Source: Ceraceosorus guamensis
Taxonomy: Eukaryota; Basidiomycota; Exobasidiomycetes; Ceraceosorales; Ceraceosoraceae
Assembly: GCF_003144195.1 (NCBI RefSeq)
Contig: NW_020289999.1
Span: 193,544-257,543 of the forward strand
Length of the DNA: 64,000 nt
Direction: 5' to 3'
The notes beneath the pieces were generated by a model. That model made no database searches and was not told the origin of the DNA. It saw only the letters and a list, made by a program, of their open reading frames with translations. This document shows positions 13,866-26,232 of the stretch, piece by piece. The translations under genes and the position numbers were made by a program. How positions within the stretch are numbered: the first letter of the stretch is position 1; every line of letters begins with the position of its first letter.

Positions 13866-15482
13866 ATGGCTGTTCCCCTGCTGGCAGCATTTACGCCGCC
13901 TTTGAGAGCAACCTTTGCAAGTGCACCAGCTCTCGTTTGGCCGAGCCGAGCCGGCGGTCCCCCAAAGATTGTGCTCTTGTTCATTCCCGGCAACCCAGGC
14001 CTCGCAGAGTATTAGTGCGTAGATCTTCTCGACATTGCTCAACTTCCGCTACGCTCCGCTAATTGACTGCTTCTTCTCATAGCACACCATACCTCAGCGC
14101 TCTTTCCTCCGCTCCAGCACTTCAAGGCCAAATCGAAATCATATGCGTATCGCACTTGGGTCACGCCGCCCCTTCGCCAACACCGACTACGCTTCGAGCT
14201 CAAGTAGCACACAAGCTCTTGGTGATCGATGCAGCCCGCGCGGCTTACCCAACACAGCGCATACATGGACGAGAAGAGCGACCGAGGTTCGTGCTGGGCG
14301 GTCACTCAGTCGGCGCATACATCGCCCTTGAATGCCTGAAGGAGCGAAGGCATGTCGTGGACTCCGTGCACATGCTCTTTCCTACGGTCAGCTGGATTGG
14401 CAAGACGCCAAATGCCAGGAAGCTAGCCGTGAGTGTCATCTGCTGGCGTTGTAGGCCGATTGGGCAAGCTGACTGTATCGCCTCAACGTTTGCCCCCCCC
14501 CCCCCTCTCCAGCCATTATTTCATCCAATCGTTCCTGCTTTCTTTCTGCCCTTGCCTCTGCTAGTCCTTTCGCTTCTGCCATTCGCACTACTCCTACCTC
14601 TCATTCGTCTACTCACCAGGCAGAACTTTGAAGCTGCCAAGACGACCACGAACTTTCTCGTCACGCCAGGGGCTGTGCGCTCGGCTGTCAACATGGCAGC
14701 GGAGGAGATGCGCGAGATCAGAAAGCTTCGTGACGAGACGATCAAGGCCGTGCGGGAGGTTGGAAGCGGAGAGGGCAAGGTTCGAGCATATTGGGCTCGT
14801 GGAGAGGAGGTGAGGTCGCCATGGAGCGAGCTCTGTTCTCGGGCGATTGATGAATGCTAACCACGACTGCTTGTTGCACGACCCTTAGGACGGCTGGGCT
14901 CCATCATGGATCCGAAAGCAAGTGGAGAGTGCCCTCACTCTATCACCATTGACCGCGCCGCCTTCCGATATGTCCGCTCCCAGTCTGAAGAAGTTCAGGA
15001 CATTTTCGATCAGTGCTCTGAGATCTCGAAGGCAAGCTCACCAAGCAGCCAAAGCCTCTAAGCCTCCGCCCATCACACCGCCACGTCTGAACAATCGAGC
15101 GCCGCGTAGAAGGCCCTCTCTGATTGGGGCGCGAGCTGTGCGAAGTATTGATGGCAGCATCTCCATCGAAGCGCCGGACGATTCGAGCGCTACAGAGTAT
15201 GCAGGCGCATCGACAGACGACGAGACGGTGACATTATCGCACAACACGCCCAAAGCAGCTGCTCGTGCGCTGGACAGCGGTTCAGCAGTGATCGAGTCGC
15301 CGGAAGTCGAGTTGGATCTCAACACTGCTCTTGCTGGGTCAGCCAAGAATGTGGCAAGCCATCCTCTGCCAGCTTTCACGAGCGCAGTGTGCAACGTCGG
15401 CATGCCTCACGCTTTTTGCCTCGATCATAGCGAGCACATGGCTCGCATTACCGCCGCTTGGCTAGCTCAGGACCACCTCTAG
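13866..15482 (+). CDS. Lipid-droplet-associated serine hydrolase (LDAH family)
   Basis: Exons 13866-14014, 14083-14428, 14513-14809 and 14889-15482 give 461 residues. LDAH-family alpha/beta hydrolases sit on lipid droplets; their substrate is disputed (sterol esters and lipid turnover). Seen directly: VLLFIPGNPGLAEYY (residues 36-50, the family hallmark and probable oxyanion loop), GGHSVGAYIALE with the nucleophile Ser125, DGWAPSWI after the cap region, and the catalytic His in MPHAFCLDHSEHMA at the end. Residues about 166-200 are strongly hydrophobic (FFLPLPLLVLSLLPFALLLP), the type of hairpin that anchors such proteins on droplets. A 140-residue Ser/Pro/Arg-rich insertion separates DGW from the final His and makes the protein longer than the usual 300-330. 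Intron 2 ends in a run of 13 C bases just before its acceptor. Confidence 0.88.
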
Positions 15483-16299
15483 TGTCTCTGAATTCCTTTG
15501 AACTTTTGTCCCTCATCGACGGAGTCATACGACCCCTACCCTCTCGCTTGAGCTCCACACTCCCTCCCCCTCCAGTGCCTTTGGTCCAACATTCCCCTTC
15601 TCGCTCAGCGTCTGTAGTATTTTCGCACATTGCAGCATTGCTCTTCTCGCTCGGCGTCTGTAGTCTTTCGCACATCTTGACCCCTCGTCAATCATTCTTT
15701 CGCCGTCTCCCACTCTCAAGAGCTGACCGACCGCGCATGCCCAGACTGGCGCAGAAACGCAATGCGCGCGATAGAAAAGTCAGAAAAAGGAATGGATTTG
15801 GCTGCTCGATACCAAGTAAGGAGGGGGAGGGGAGACGAAAAGTGCGCAAGCAAGGTAAACGAGAAGAATCGAGAAATGAGAAAATAAGCGCGGGCAAAGC
15901 TGTGGTGGAGGGGGGAAGAGGTTGGCGGTGGTTTGAAAATGTACACTTCGTGAGGCTAGAGAGAGTGCTCAAGGGAGAGCTCAAAGGAGAAGAGGGCGGA
16001 GCAGAAGATGAGGATGACGAAAGGAAGGTGACCGATAAGCCGGCCGACATGCCTGAATCACGTTGACCCAGGTGGGCGACGAAGTCATTGTGCCACAGCT
16101 GGATGCCAACACTTTGCAGGGCGCGCATCCCGCATCAGATCGTATTTCCTTTTTGTTCCACGACACTTGCAGCCTCCAGCTCTCACAATCTCCTGCAAAC
16201 TCGTCCGACTCCTTCTGCCCACTCGTTGCTCCTTTCTCAAAGTCCGCAGAAGCGCAGTGACGGTAATGGGAAAAATGATGCGCTTTATGCCGACTCGCA
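15483..16299. other. Convergent intergenic, LDAH-like / RAC1
   Basis: Apart from the duplicated 36-base unit I see nothing. Two open frames of 146-202 codons on opposite strands overlap here; both are low-complexity (Lys/Arg/Glu-rich or Ser/Pro/Leu-rich) and lack domains. Confidence 0.6.
15596..15676. repeat. Two imperfect direct copies of a 36-base unit
   Basis: A unit reading TTCTCGCTCAGCGTCTGTAG plus TATTTTCGCACAT occurs at about 15596-15631 and again, with a few differences, at about 15641-15676 (spacing 45 bases). It lies just after the LDAH-like gene, probably in its 3' UTR. Confidence 0.85.
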
Positions 16300-17488
<1,189 letters not shown>

Positions 17489-18724
17489 GTTTGCCTAAAG
17501 ACACAAAGGCAGCGAAGGAGAAGCAGCAGAAGTTGGAAGGATGAGCACACGGCTGAAATACATCCGGCGTCTATGCGGCTCGCCTGCTACCCCACGCTAA
17601 AGGCATATCCTCTCCGCTGGATCGCTATGCGTGCCACGCTGGTTGCTGAAAGAGCCTCATGTGACCTCATGGTAGCTCACGGCCCGCGGGAAAGGCAAGC
17701 TCCAGGCTGTTTGTCACACCCATATGGACTGGGTTCCGCAAAGGACTTGCACCGGGCCTTTGGGGCCCAACGCCCAATGCAAGCGAGCCGCTCGCCCTGT
17801 CTCCGACATTCTGCGTCACTACCTACGCACCTCGGTATGCTCTATGCGATCTGCAAATCCTTCCGCTACACTTGATCTCTGATCGACTCCGGACTTGCAA
17901 TGCTCCAGCAGCTGCTTCAGAGACCCGATTGAAGGTAGCAGTACTCGTGAGCAGCTCTGTGAGCTAAACGGTCAAAGCTAGCTTGACGTCTAAAGTGTCG
18001 AGAGTAAGAGCGTCGACTCCAAGTTGAAGACTTGTGGGCACGGCGTCGCGCGTCCGTGCACCTTTTTGGGGGGTGTCCAAGTGTTGATGGTAGAGTCACC
18101 AAAGATCTATGCGCAATGGTGCGATCGAGTGTTTAGGCGCTCAAATCAATGCCCGAATTGGATGCGAGATGGGAATGCCCCTATAGCGCGCGCGGCTACA
18201 AAGGTGCTGAGTGCCGTATTTCTTTTTCTGTTGGTTGCGGGGTTGAGTCGCAAGCGGGGTGGCCGGCCGTATCGCGATGATAGGGGTACACGTCCGCACT
18301 CTTGAATCCTTGGCAATGGGCAAAGAAAATCGAAATGCTGTGGACCAACGTTCTATTTCGATTGCAAAGGCAGGGATGCGCGACGGGCTTGCAGATTTGG
18401 GAAAGAGGATGGATGCGTCGCTTCTCTTTGTTTTTTCTTGCGCGGGAAATGAAGGTTGGCAATCGATGAGTTTCGTTGCTGCTGCTGGTGGTGGTGCGAG
18501 CGCGAGCGCGAGCCACATGTCGTGAAATCGTCGGTGCTTGCGCGTCATGTACGCGCGTGATGCGAGCGAGCGAGCGCGAGCGCGCGGTGCAAAGACGAGT
18601 CAAGTCAGTCACGAGTCGCAGCGTACCGGTATGCATGCACAGTCGTGAGTGCGTGAGTCGTCCTGTCAGTCAGTGCGGCGCGGAGGCGACGAAGCACCAT
18701 GCAGATCAGCAGAAGTATAGCAGA

Positions 18725-18746
18725 AGCAGCAGCAGCAGCAGCAGCA
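18725..18746. repeat. (AGC)n microsatellite
   Basis: Seven AGC units in the RAC1 upstream region, next to an AT-rich CATATGTATATG patch. Confidence 0.9.
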
Positions 18747-19251
18747 TCATCAGGAGCTATGAAAATATAATTACATCTACACATATGTATATGTATATAT
18801 CCAGTCACGAGTACTTGGTATAGCGAGGCGCGCTACAGCAGGAGCGCGTCCGGGCAGTCAACCGTGACTTGCGCAACGGCCGGGCGCAAGAGCATCCCGA
18901 GCAAAAGTGCAGCCTAGCTTGCATACACAGTCGCGATCGAGAGTCACCGCCAGAGTAGTGTGAATGTGCGTATCATCAGCCACGCAGCATCAGCCAAAAG
19001 GTGCGGTGCGGTACGTGCGTGCGCGAAGTGCGAAGTGATGCGGTGCGCAGTGCGGCATGGCATGGTGCGTGCATCTCGCATGAGGTCTGCCATATGCAAT
19101 CCATCCATCGTCTCTGCCGGCGTGGCCGGGGTCTCTGCATGCTCCGCATTCTGCTAGCTGATGCATGTTGATGCGACCGAATCGCATGTTTAGCAACACC
19201 GGCAGTATGGCAGCGCATAGCAACTCAGCAATTAAGGCACGCATCCACCAC

Positions 19252-19276
19252 CAGCAGCAGCAGCAGCAGCAGCAGC
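19252..19276. repeat. (CAG)n microsatellite
   Basis: About eight CAG units in the gene-poor stretch upstream of RAC1. Confidence 0.9.
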
Positions 19277-21786
19277 TCTGCTGGACTCAGTCATCAAACA
19301 AGCAGCATTCGCATTCAACATTCAGTCTGAGTGATTCAAGATTCTTGATTCTTGATTGATCCCGCGCCTGCTTTTCGCGCGTGCCAGTTCACCATTCTTG
19401 AGTATTCGTGATTGATCTGTTGACTTGAGAATAACCAGAACGCATCGATTTTTAAGTTCTGAGTCGCTCCACGCACCTACAACTGGCTACGTACATAGCT
19501 GCCCTCGTCACGCTTGGTTGGGTGCCCTCTGCCCCTCTCTAGTAGTTTCTATACTGGTGTAGCGGCGACAGGACTGTCCTCTCATTCGCCAGTGACTAAG
19601 ATTCCACGCACAAACAGTGTCCCTGAGACTCCGACTCGAAAATCTGGACGTGCATGGGTACTTGGCCTGCCCGCCGCCACAAATGGAGTCTCAGATCTGA
19701 ATGGAATCATGAATGTCAGTTCATGAAAAGGGAATGGGATTGCTTTTGAAACAAATGCGAGCGCATACATAGCGTATCGCGTGCCCAACTTTCATTTTGA
19801 ATCAATGAATCCAAACCAGCGACCCAGCCTGGGGATTTGAATGAAATCAAAAATTGAATCAATAAAGTTGAACGTGAATCAAATCGTTGATCATCTTGCA
19901 CCTAGCTCCTCCCCATCAGCTTTTGGCTCAAAGTCGAGAATCAGAGTCACAACAGTCAAGAGTCTGAGCAGAAAGTTGAGTATCTCGCGGTCAAAATGTG
20001 AATATATCAGGCGTCCATTCGAATTCTGGACACAAGAACTGGAAGCCTCTTCGTGATTGAGAGTCGAGGGCAGAGAAGGCCCGACTGCTTTGTTACAGGC
20101 GTCGAGGACACATGCAGAGACGCCCGTTTGCCCCAGATCAAGCGGTCGAGCGATGTGCCACAGCACTCAAGACTCTCAACCGTCCTCCGTCCTTCGTGGA
20201 TGCTCGACATCTTCAATCAGAGCCGTGAGTCCTAGTGTCAAGCGTGTGCTCATGGTCAGACGCCCATGCGGGCTATGCCCGAATGCCACATCCATCCGCC
20301 ATTATCCACCTACAGCTCGTGCGAGGGCGATCCTAGCTCATTTCGAGGCAACGCAGAACTTTGGACATGCGTCTTGAAAAAGGTGTGCCTGAAACTGACA
20401 AAATCCAATGGTCAGTGACCATCACGCGGGCATCCGGGCAGCTATGCACATGATTTTGCCTCATCTCACAAGAGGAATCGCGATCACGAGTCAATTGCGA
20501 GATGCGAGTCAAGATTTCGCGGGCATCACGAGCGTTCGAGGCTTGAATGCGCCTCACCTCAGCGGAGCAGGTCACGCTCCATCAAGACCGATCGCAACCT
20601 TGACATCTGAAAAGTAGGCTGCAGCTTAACGGATGCAGATGGTGTGCCAAAGTATCAGGATCTAGGTGAGGTGGGTCGGAAAGCGCACAAAGCAGCTGTT
20701 GATCTATAGACTCGGTGATTACACGAGCTGGTCACCGTCCGTCGAATCCCCAGAATACTGTCATCGCACTCTTGTCCCAACACAGACGAGGCCCCGGGAT
20801 AAAGTCATCGCTTCCTGTTGCTCATCCGCGCTACTCTTCGTCGACAAGCGTACGAATCTTGACACAAGGCCCGGTCGCAGTATTCAAGACCTGTATCGTA
20901 GCGGGCATAGGACCGCGCAAGAAGCTGTTCGTTCGCGCTTCGCCGACCTGGTCTGCTGCAAGCTGCACAAGCGTCGCATCCGAGGTGCGTAGAGATTGCC
21001 AACCTACCGGTATCCACGGCGATTCTCATCAGTCAGGGAATCGACTCGACTCCTGCAAAGATTGCATAGACTTTGCGCATTTAGCAGCATGTGCACGCTT
21101 GCAGAGGGGCCGCTTCTAGCTTTTGACCCTCGCTTGTGCAAGCGCGGGTCGTATTTCGACGTATGCGACGGCTGACGGGTGTGAAGGGCAGCCTTCGAAG
21201 CGGGTTCGCCTTATCTCTCACGAAAAGGGATGTTTATCCATCAGAGCTCTGAAGGCGGCATAACCCATCAGACTGGAGGGCCAATAATCAAGCGGCGTGC
21301 CTGTCCGTCCTTCACGAATCTGCATGTATATCCCAGCTCACAGACACTTGGATCACTCAAGACTGCTCATGATTCAAGTGCCTTTTACGATTCCGCACGA
21401 CATCTCGGTGGAGGTTTTTGACTCAAATGTTTGCCGCAGCGGATCGTCAGCACGACGCCTTCACTCCACGGCGAATGCTGATCTTAGATTTGCTGCTATC
21501 GACTGCCTCTGGACAGCTTGGGTCGTAGCAAAGATGGCACTTGTTCTTGTTCACAGCTGACGCTCGGCAACGTAGCTGCTCGCGGGAACGTTGGATCTCG
21601 CTGTGAGCAGGCAAGTACGAACAGCTCGATTTGGGTGCAAAGCAACAATGCATTACTGAAACGAGTCAAATGTCCATAGGAGCTCCTCGATGGAGTTCAT
21701 GCTGTGTACGGAAAGTGCGAGGAGAAAGGCGACACTTCGCGCACACGTGAAATGCCGCATTGAAGAATGCGCACGTACTTTCTCCT

Positions 21787-22986
21787 CTAGATGTCCGCAT
21801 GGTACCTGATAGCACCATCATTTCTTCGATGAGCCTCTTGAGGCTCATACGAATCGTATCCTCGCGCTGCGTACTGGTTGTCGTAAGAGCTCTGATCGTA
21901 TGCTCCACCTCCGTAGCCGTAAGGCTGCTGTCCATAAGGAGCAGGGTGGTCGTACGCCGCAGCGCTGTACGATCCTACGCCCGTTGGAGAGCGGGGAGGG
22001 CTGCCCGGATCATCATACGCGTTTCTGCCTGCGCCCACCCCAGCTCCGACGTTGCGAGACGCATATGGCTCGGAAGCCTGACCGCGATGAGAAGGATAGG
22101 ATCCGTAATCCTCGGGACCCGCTGCAGATCCCCACACCTCCGAGTCTCGAGCAGCGAGCGGAATACCTTCGTGAGGCCCGCCATTGTATGATTTGTGCGC
22201 CAAGTAGGCCTCTCTTTGACGCTGTCCGTATGTGCGCTGGGCATAGAGCATGTACAGCTGGATGAGGAGCAGACTGAAGGGTCAGAGAAGGTCTAAAATC
22301 ACCCCCGACAACAAAGCAGGCGCTGCGCTGGCGCGAATGCTTTGCCAGATCCCAAAACGCACCTGAGTGATGCCAACCAGCGCAATGAGAAGACCCATCA
22401 GGCCCACCTGAATCCATATCCACACGTTGCAGATCGTGTCTCCTACGCCATCGAGGGCATTGTCTGTCTGTGATGTGCTGAAACCAGCTCCATCTCCCTG
22501 TGGAGTATTGGCGTATAGTGCGATGCACGACTCGAGCGCTGTCGAATGTCTGGCTGCAGCAACTGCAAAGAAAGCCAGAGTGACGAGAATCTCTGCCAAC
22601 ACGAGTATGGTGGCGATTCGAAGATAGCCGCGGTACAGGGAAGGTCGTTGCTTGATCACTGCAAAGAGGCCCACAGGCTGCAGCAGCATGATGATCAGCG
22701 CAATGATCGCGACAATGTACTTGGGCCAACCAGCTGGCAAGGAGCCAGTGGCTGCTACGATGGCTGGTGGCGCAAGCGCCAGCACGAGCACGGCCAACGC
22801 GACCAGAAATGTCTCTATGATGATCACATAGGCACCAGCATTGACGAGGGGAAAAGCCTACGCAAGCTCAGTGGCGCGGTCAGCATTCGATTCGACAAGC
22901 GAGGCAGAAAGCGGAGAGGAAGCCTTGCATGGAGGATGACTCACGCAACAGCAGAATTCCAAGCCGTGACGCCGGCTGTGACCCAT
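21787..22986 (-). CDS. Tetraspan membrane protein with cysteine-rich N-terminus
   Basis: Exons 22986-22945, 22857-22363 and 22257-21787 give 335 residues. I do not recognise a named family, though it resembles uncharacterised basidiomycete four-helix membrane proteins that begin with a Cys cluster and 'PLVNAGxY'. Seen directly: MGHSRRHGLEFCCC, a likely palmitoylation site; hydrophobic segments at about 18-46 (YVIIIETFLVALAVLVLAL), 50-75, 85-110 and 150-175; a loop with paired Cys between helices 3 and 4 (ESCIALYAN, DTICNVWIW); and a Tyr/Gly/Ser-rich, probably cytoplasmic C-terminal tail of about 130 residues (YGGGAYDQSSYDNQYA). The topology is tetraspanin-like, but I see no CCG motif in the loop. 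Acceptor choice for exon 3 (22258) rests on keeping frame with helix 4. Confidence 0.7.
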
Positions 22987-24108
22987 CGTGACGGCGAGAT
23001 GAGACGCGAAGGGCGTCTTCTGCTTCAGCAGGCTGTGGGAAAAAGGTTTCGCTGCACGAGCAGAGGTGTCAAGTCGATTGAATCGCACGCGTTACCTCCG
23101 GATCGTAGTAGACAGCAGTGTGCCGCGATGAGATGGAGCGATCCCCTTGACTGTGGCTGGGCTTCAAATGATTGATGGGAGCGTAGGCCATCCAAGTATG
23201 GTGGAGATGATGGTGTCCCTGCCCTACCTGCTTCGCTTCCACACTAACGACTCTGACTCTGACTGCTTCGAATCGCAGTCAAAGCTCGAATCAGGCTCAT
23301 GCGCGCACCGCCCCAGCTTGCCACGGCTTGGCAATCGGCCCGGCCCTCACACCAAAGTCGGAAAGTCGAAGGAGCTTCAACAAACGCCGCGCCAAAGGCT
23401 GCGCGATGATGCGAGGCTGTGCGCGCATGCGAGCGGCACATGCGGGTTGGCGCGGCACGAGGTCATCACGGCGACTAACTGTATATGTATATGTATATGC
23501 GTGTGTATGTAAATGTTTGGGATTTGTGTATGGTGATTTTCCCTCTGATTCCCCGCAGGTCTTAGAATGAGTTGAATGAAGCATTGTGATTCGTGATTAA
23601 AATTGTACACGACGGCGTGCTTCTGGCGGGTAAGCTAACGTGAACGCATGACCATCTTGCATGACCACGACCATGACCATGAAGGCCTAAGAGATGGGGG
23701 AATGTCGCACCAGAAGCTCTGAGACGACCTCACTCTGTTGTGAACATGTCTGTCCAGCAACATCGAGTATAATGGTCATCCCACAAGGCGCTGGATGTCG
23801 CATCGTCAGGCTTTTGCGCGCACAGAAGATCGTCCGCAAAGCGCAGCAGGGATGTTTGCGTAGTGATGCTCTTCAGGGCCCAGCCGCTGGGGTTTCAGCA
23901 GCCGTCTACTGGAGCTCGGTGCAGTGGATTACCGCCATGCGACTTCCAGATGCTAAGGTGGAGTCCAGATGAGCGCTTCTTGGCAAGGTAGACAATGCCT
24001 GACGGGATTGCTGAGCTGGCAATGGATGTGTGTTGCGATTCAGAGAACCCCACCTCCGACCAGGTCCAGGTCGAGATCGAGCGTTCTTGCCAGACCTGTG
24101 CAGGCCGC
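22987..24108. other. Intergenic stretch, no supported gene
   Basis: This holds the upstream region of the tetraspan gene. I see a TATATG/TGTATG-type patch at about 23480-23510 and a CATGACCATGACC-like patch near 23,650-23,682, but no coding signal. Confidence 0.6.
23480..23510. repeat. TGTATATG-type simple repeat
   Basis: GTATATGTATATGTATATGC followed by GTGTGTATG; a short degenerate microsatellite in intergenic DNA. Confidence 0.85.
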
Positions 24109-24489
24109 TCATAGCCCGATTTGTTCATCGGCCTTCTCTGGTGGTGAATGGTGTCCGCAAACTTTCGCGGGTTCTTTGAGGGAAGAAGGCTCGTCGAAAC
24201 ACACCTTAGAACACGCTGCGCCAAATGCGACGGCTTGCACGAAGGTGGCCGCAAATATGACCCCAATTCCTGGATCAGCGAGAGTCCAGTCCTGCAAAGC
24301 GAAGACTTTTACAAGCATGTAGACCTCCAGAAAAGCTGCCGCGGCGGCCCAAGCTTTACGAAGGTGAAGCGCAACGCGACAAGCAATGTAGAGGACCAGC
24401 CATGGCATCGCCCAGAATCCAAGAAGGAGAATTGCCATAAGGATCCACAAGGAGATGATTGTGGCTCTGGTGTTGTCCAACACGAACAT
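24109..24489 (-). CDS. Small membrane protein, possible diverged paralog 1 of 3
   Basis: The frame codes for 126 residues with three hydrophobic segments: about 9-33 (TIISLWILMAILLLGFWAMP), 44-60, and 72-95 (VIFAATFVQAVAFGAACSKV). No known family was recognised. Its order of features (PW motif after helix 1, a mid helix, then an F/A-rich last helix) matches the two neighbours at 25.2 and 26.2 kb, although identity is low. An upstream frame on the same strand (24356-24688, reading AESSSLLSPRLSPIQPS) could add an N-terminal exon; I could not place a convincing splice pair, so the start is the first Met. The C-terminal tail is polar (EEPAKV-like, Lys/Glu/Pro). Confidence 0.5.
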   Translation of the reverse strand: MFVLDNTRATIISLWILMAILLLGFWAMPWLVLYIACRVALHLRKAWAAAAAFLEVYMLVKVFALQDWTLADPGIGVIFAATFVQAVAFGAACSKVCFDEPSSLKEPAKVCGHHSPPEKADEQIGL

Positions 24490-25209
24490 TGTGCGGCGCT
24501 TGCTTTGCGGTAGTCAGATCCGCGGTGGCTGTTGCGGTGGCGATAGGCTCTTTCGGGGAGACTCTGAAGTAAGGCGCAGGGACTTTCGGCTTCGCCTGGC
24601 GCTTCCAAACAGGCGTGTCGCTGGGCTGGATCGGTGAAAGTCTTGGTGACAGCAATGACGACGATTCTGCTCGTTGAATCAGGGACACGTCTCAGCGGCG
24701 AGACGATGGGTGGCTGAGTATTGATTGCATCAAACAAGCTGACGATGTGAAGCCCGTCACGGTCCTCGTGCTGCTTTGTGGTTGCCAAGGTGAAAATCCA
24801 GGCCGGCGGAGAGGGAACGTCAGACTCGCTTAGCACCAAGACTCGCGAAGCACAAATGAGTCGGAGCGCCTGTGCAGCATCTACCACGCGCTAGCGCACG
24901 CTAAATTCACGACCGCGTGACGTCCATCAGGGACTGGCACTAAAGACTGGCCTCTACGTACGTCAATCGCGAATGTCTCGAGCGTACGTTTTCATGCGTC
25001 ATGTGAGGGAGTTTCTTGTTCGGCGAGACTTGGCCAGCATTTACACACCGGTAAGCGTACCTACCGCCAAAGTCGAGGACATCTGCCATTCAGCGTTCCA
25101 CTCGACGCTGCGCCTGCCTTCGTCACTCTGAATTCCTGCCTGCAGACGAGACCACCATAGCTTGAGAAGCTGACACGATAGACACGACTTTCTGCTCGCT
25201 TTCAGCAGC
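24490..25209. promoter_or_regulatory. Divergent interval between two small membrane-protein genes
   Basis: The genes at 24109 (minus) and 25210 (plus) point away from each other, so both promoters should lie here. The part nearest 24490 may instead hold a 5' exon of the minus-strand gene. Confidence 0.5.
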
Positions 25210-25608
25210 ATGTCGTTCGTCGCTCACACTGCTGTCGTTGAGAGGAAGCAGTGGTTGGCAGCGGAACGGCGAGCCATCACCGCTTTCGCTTTCTGGGTCC
25301 TCTTTCCTGGTCTTGCGCTCCTCGTGCCATGGTTTATGCTCAAATTCGGCTCTCGTTCAGCTCGGCCTTCGATAGTGTACACGACCGCAATCTTTGTGCA
25401 CGGCTTTCTTCTTTTCGACTTATACGAGCATGAATATTTCGGTAGGGGCAAGGGGCCTGTGGGTGACTCTGAGATGGCGTTCTCTATCTGTACGGGACTC
25501 GAGACGATCTGCTTTATCAGCGCGGCTGGGATTTATTTTCTGGACCTCAACGAGAGACGTTCTCGTAGCATTTCACAGGAGGCGAAGGAGCGGAGAAGGG
25601 CTACCTAG
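25210..25608 (+). CDS. Small three-helix membrane protein, paralog 2 of 3
   Basis: A single exon codes for 132 residues with no recognised family. Seen directly: a polar N-terminus ending RKQWLAAERRAITAF; helix 1 with FWVLFPGLALLVPWFMLKFG; helix 2 with FVHGFLLFDLYEHEY; helix 3 with FSICTGLETICFISAAGIYF; and a basic tail (NERRSRSISQEAKERRR) that would face the cytosol. The motifs W(L/F)AAERRA, LLVPW and LFDLYEH are shared with the protein encoded at 26233-26655, which makes the pair clear paralogs in opposite orientation (converging). The function is unknown; size and hydrophobic pattern suggest an endomembrane or plasma-membrane protein. Confidence 0.75.
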   Translation: MSFVAHTAVVERKQWLAAERRAITAFAFWVLFPGLALLVPWFMLKFGSRSARPSIVYTTAIFVHGFLLFDLYEHEYFGRGKGPVGDSEMAFSICTGLETICFISAAGIYFLDLNERRSRSISQEAKERRRAT

Positions 25609-26232
25609 AATGCTCAGGGAGGGCGCCATACAGTGCTCGCATTGTGTGTGAGTCTTCGTGCAAGGCGCTGCAAGCGATGCCTTTAGCTTACACAGGATCT
25701 CGTGCATCCTAGTCACTCGGTGTACGTGACTCGTGGCCGCTATTGCTGACCGACTCCTTCCACAACTACGATGTTGCAAGCGCCTCAAATTTGGAATGCA
25801 ACCTTGTGTTCCTCCACGCCTCGCATCATCGTGACGCAGCAAACGACTTCTCTGGCCTGGTATAACCGCTCTTGATCAGCTGTTCCTTTGTGCATCTCTT
25901 TCTGCGAGAGGACTGTCTAAGCCATGATGCTTGGCGTGTGCTTCCGATCTTGCCGAGGGTGACACTACATCATGGCTACGCAGGTTGTCACCAATCTCAT
26001 TCGTACGACGCTGACCGGGCCCAAGTTTGGAGAAGGTGGAGGCGAATGAGTCGCAACGTAACGACGAGAATGTGCAGTCGTGACACACCTCGTTGAGTCG
26101 CTGAAACATGACCAGATGATTCAAAGACCAGAAACGTCCTTTACTTGAACCGCGCTTGGATTTCCGCGCCGAAGCAGTCGAGCTCAATCTCGTTGACAGA
26201 TGGCTGCTCAGTCAAGACTAGGTCGGGCCATG
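25609..26232. other. Convergent intergenic between paralogs 2 and 3
   Basis: No gene seen. It holds the two 3' flanks of the inverted paralog pair. Confidence 0.6.

Larger units (their letters stand above)
17489..21786. other. Gene-poor, microsatellite-rich stretch upstream of RAC1
   Basis: Across 4.3 kb no open frame has recognisable features, and none exceeds about 150 codons. The stretch holds CAG arrays, a CATATGTATATGTATATAT patch near 18,780, GAGCGAGCGAGCGCGAGC near 18,560, and AT-richer patches with repeated GATTCTTGATT and TTGAATCAA words near 19,340 and 19,800-19,880. It is likely promoter and 5' leader DNA of RAC1 plus the 3' flank of the tetraspan gene at 21.8 kb; a noncoding RNA cannot be excluded. 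Confidence 0.6.

Noticed and set aside
15458-16066. 202-codon plus-strand frame after the LDAH-like gene
   Set aside because: It overlaps the LDAH stop, has no domain, and turns into Lys/Arg/Glu low complexity in the convergent 3' region.
20640-20760. Possible tRNA because of a GTCGAATCCC-like box
   Set aside because: No matching A box and no acceptor-stem pairing could be made by eye.
22013-22729. 238-codon minus-strand frame overlapping the tetraspan gene
   Set aside because: His/Arg/Cys-rich shadow frame; the other phase has clear helices and splice sites.
24309-24887. 192-codon minus-strand frame overlapping the small membrane protein
   Set aside because: It has no helices or domains and overlaps a frame with a clear membrane-protein pattern; part of it might still be a 5' exon, but no splice pair was convincing.
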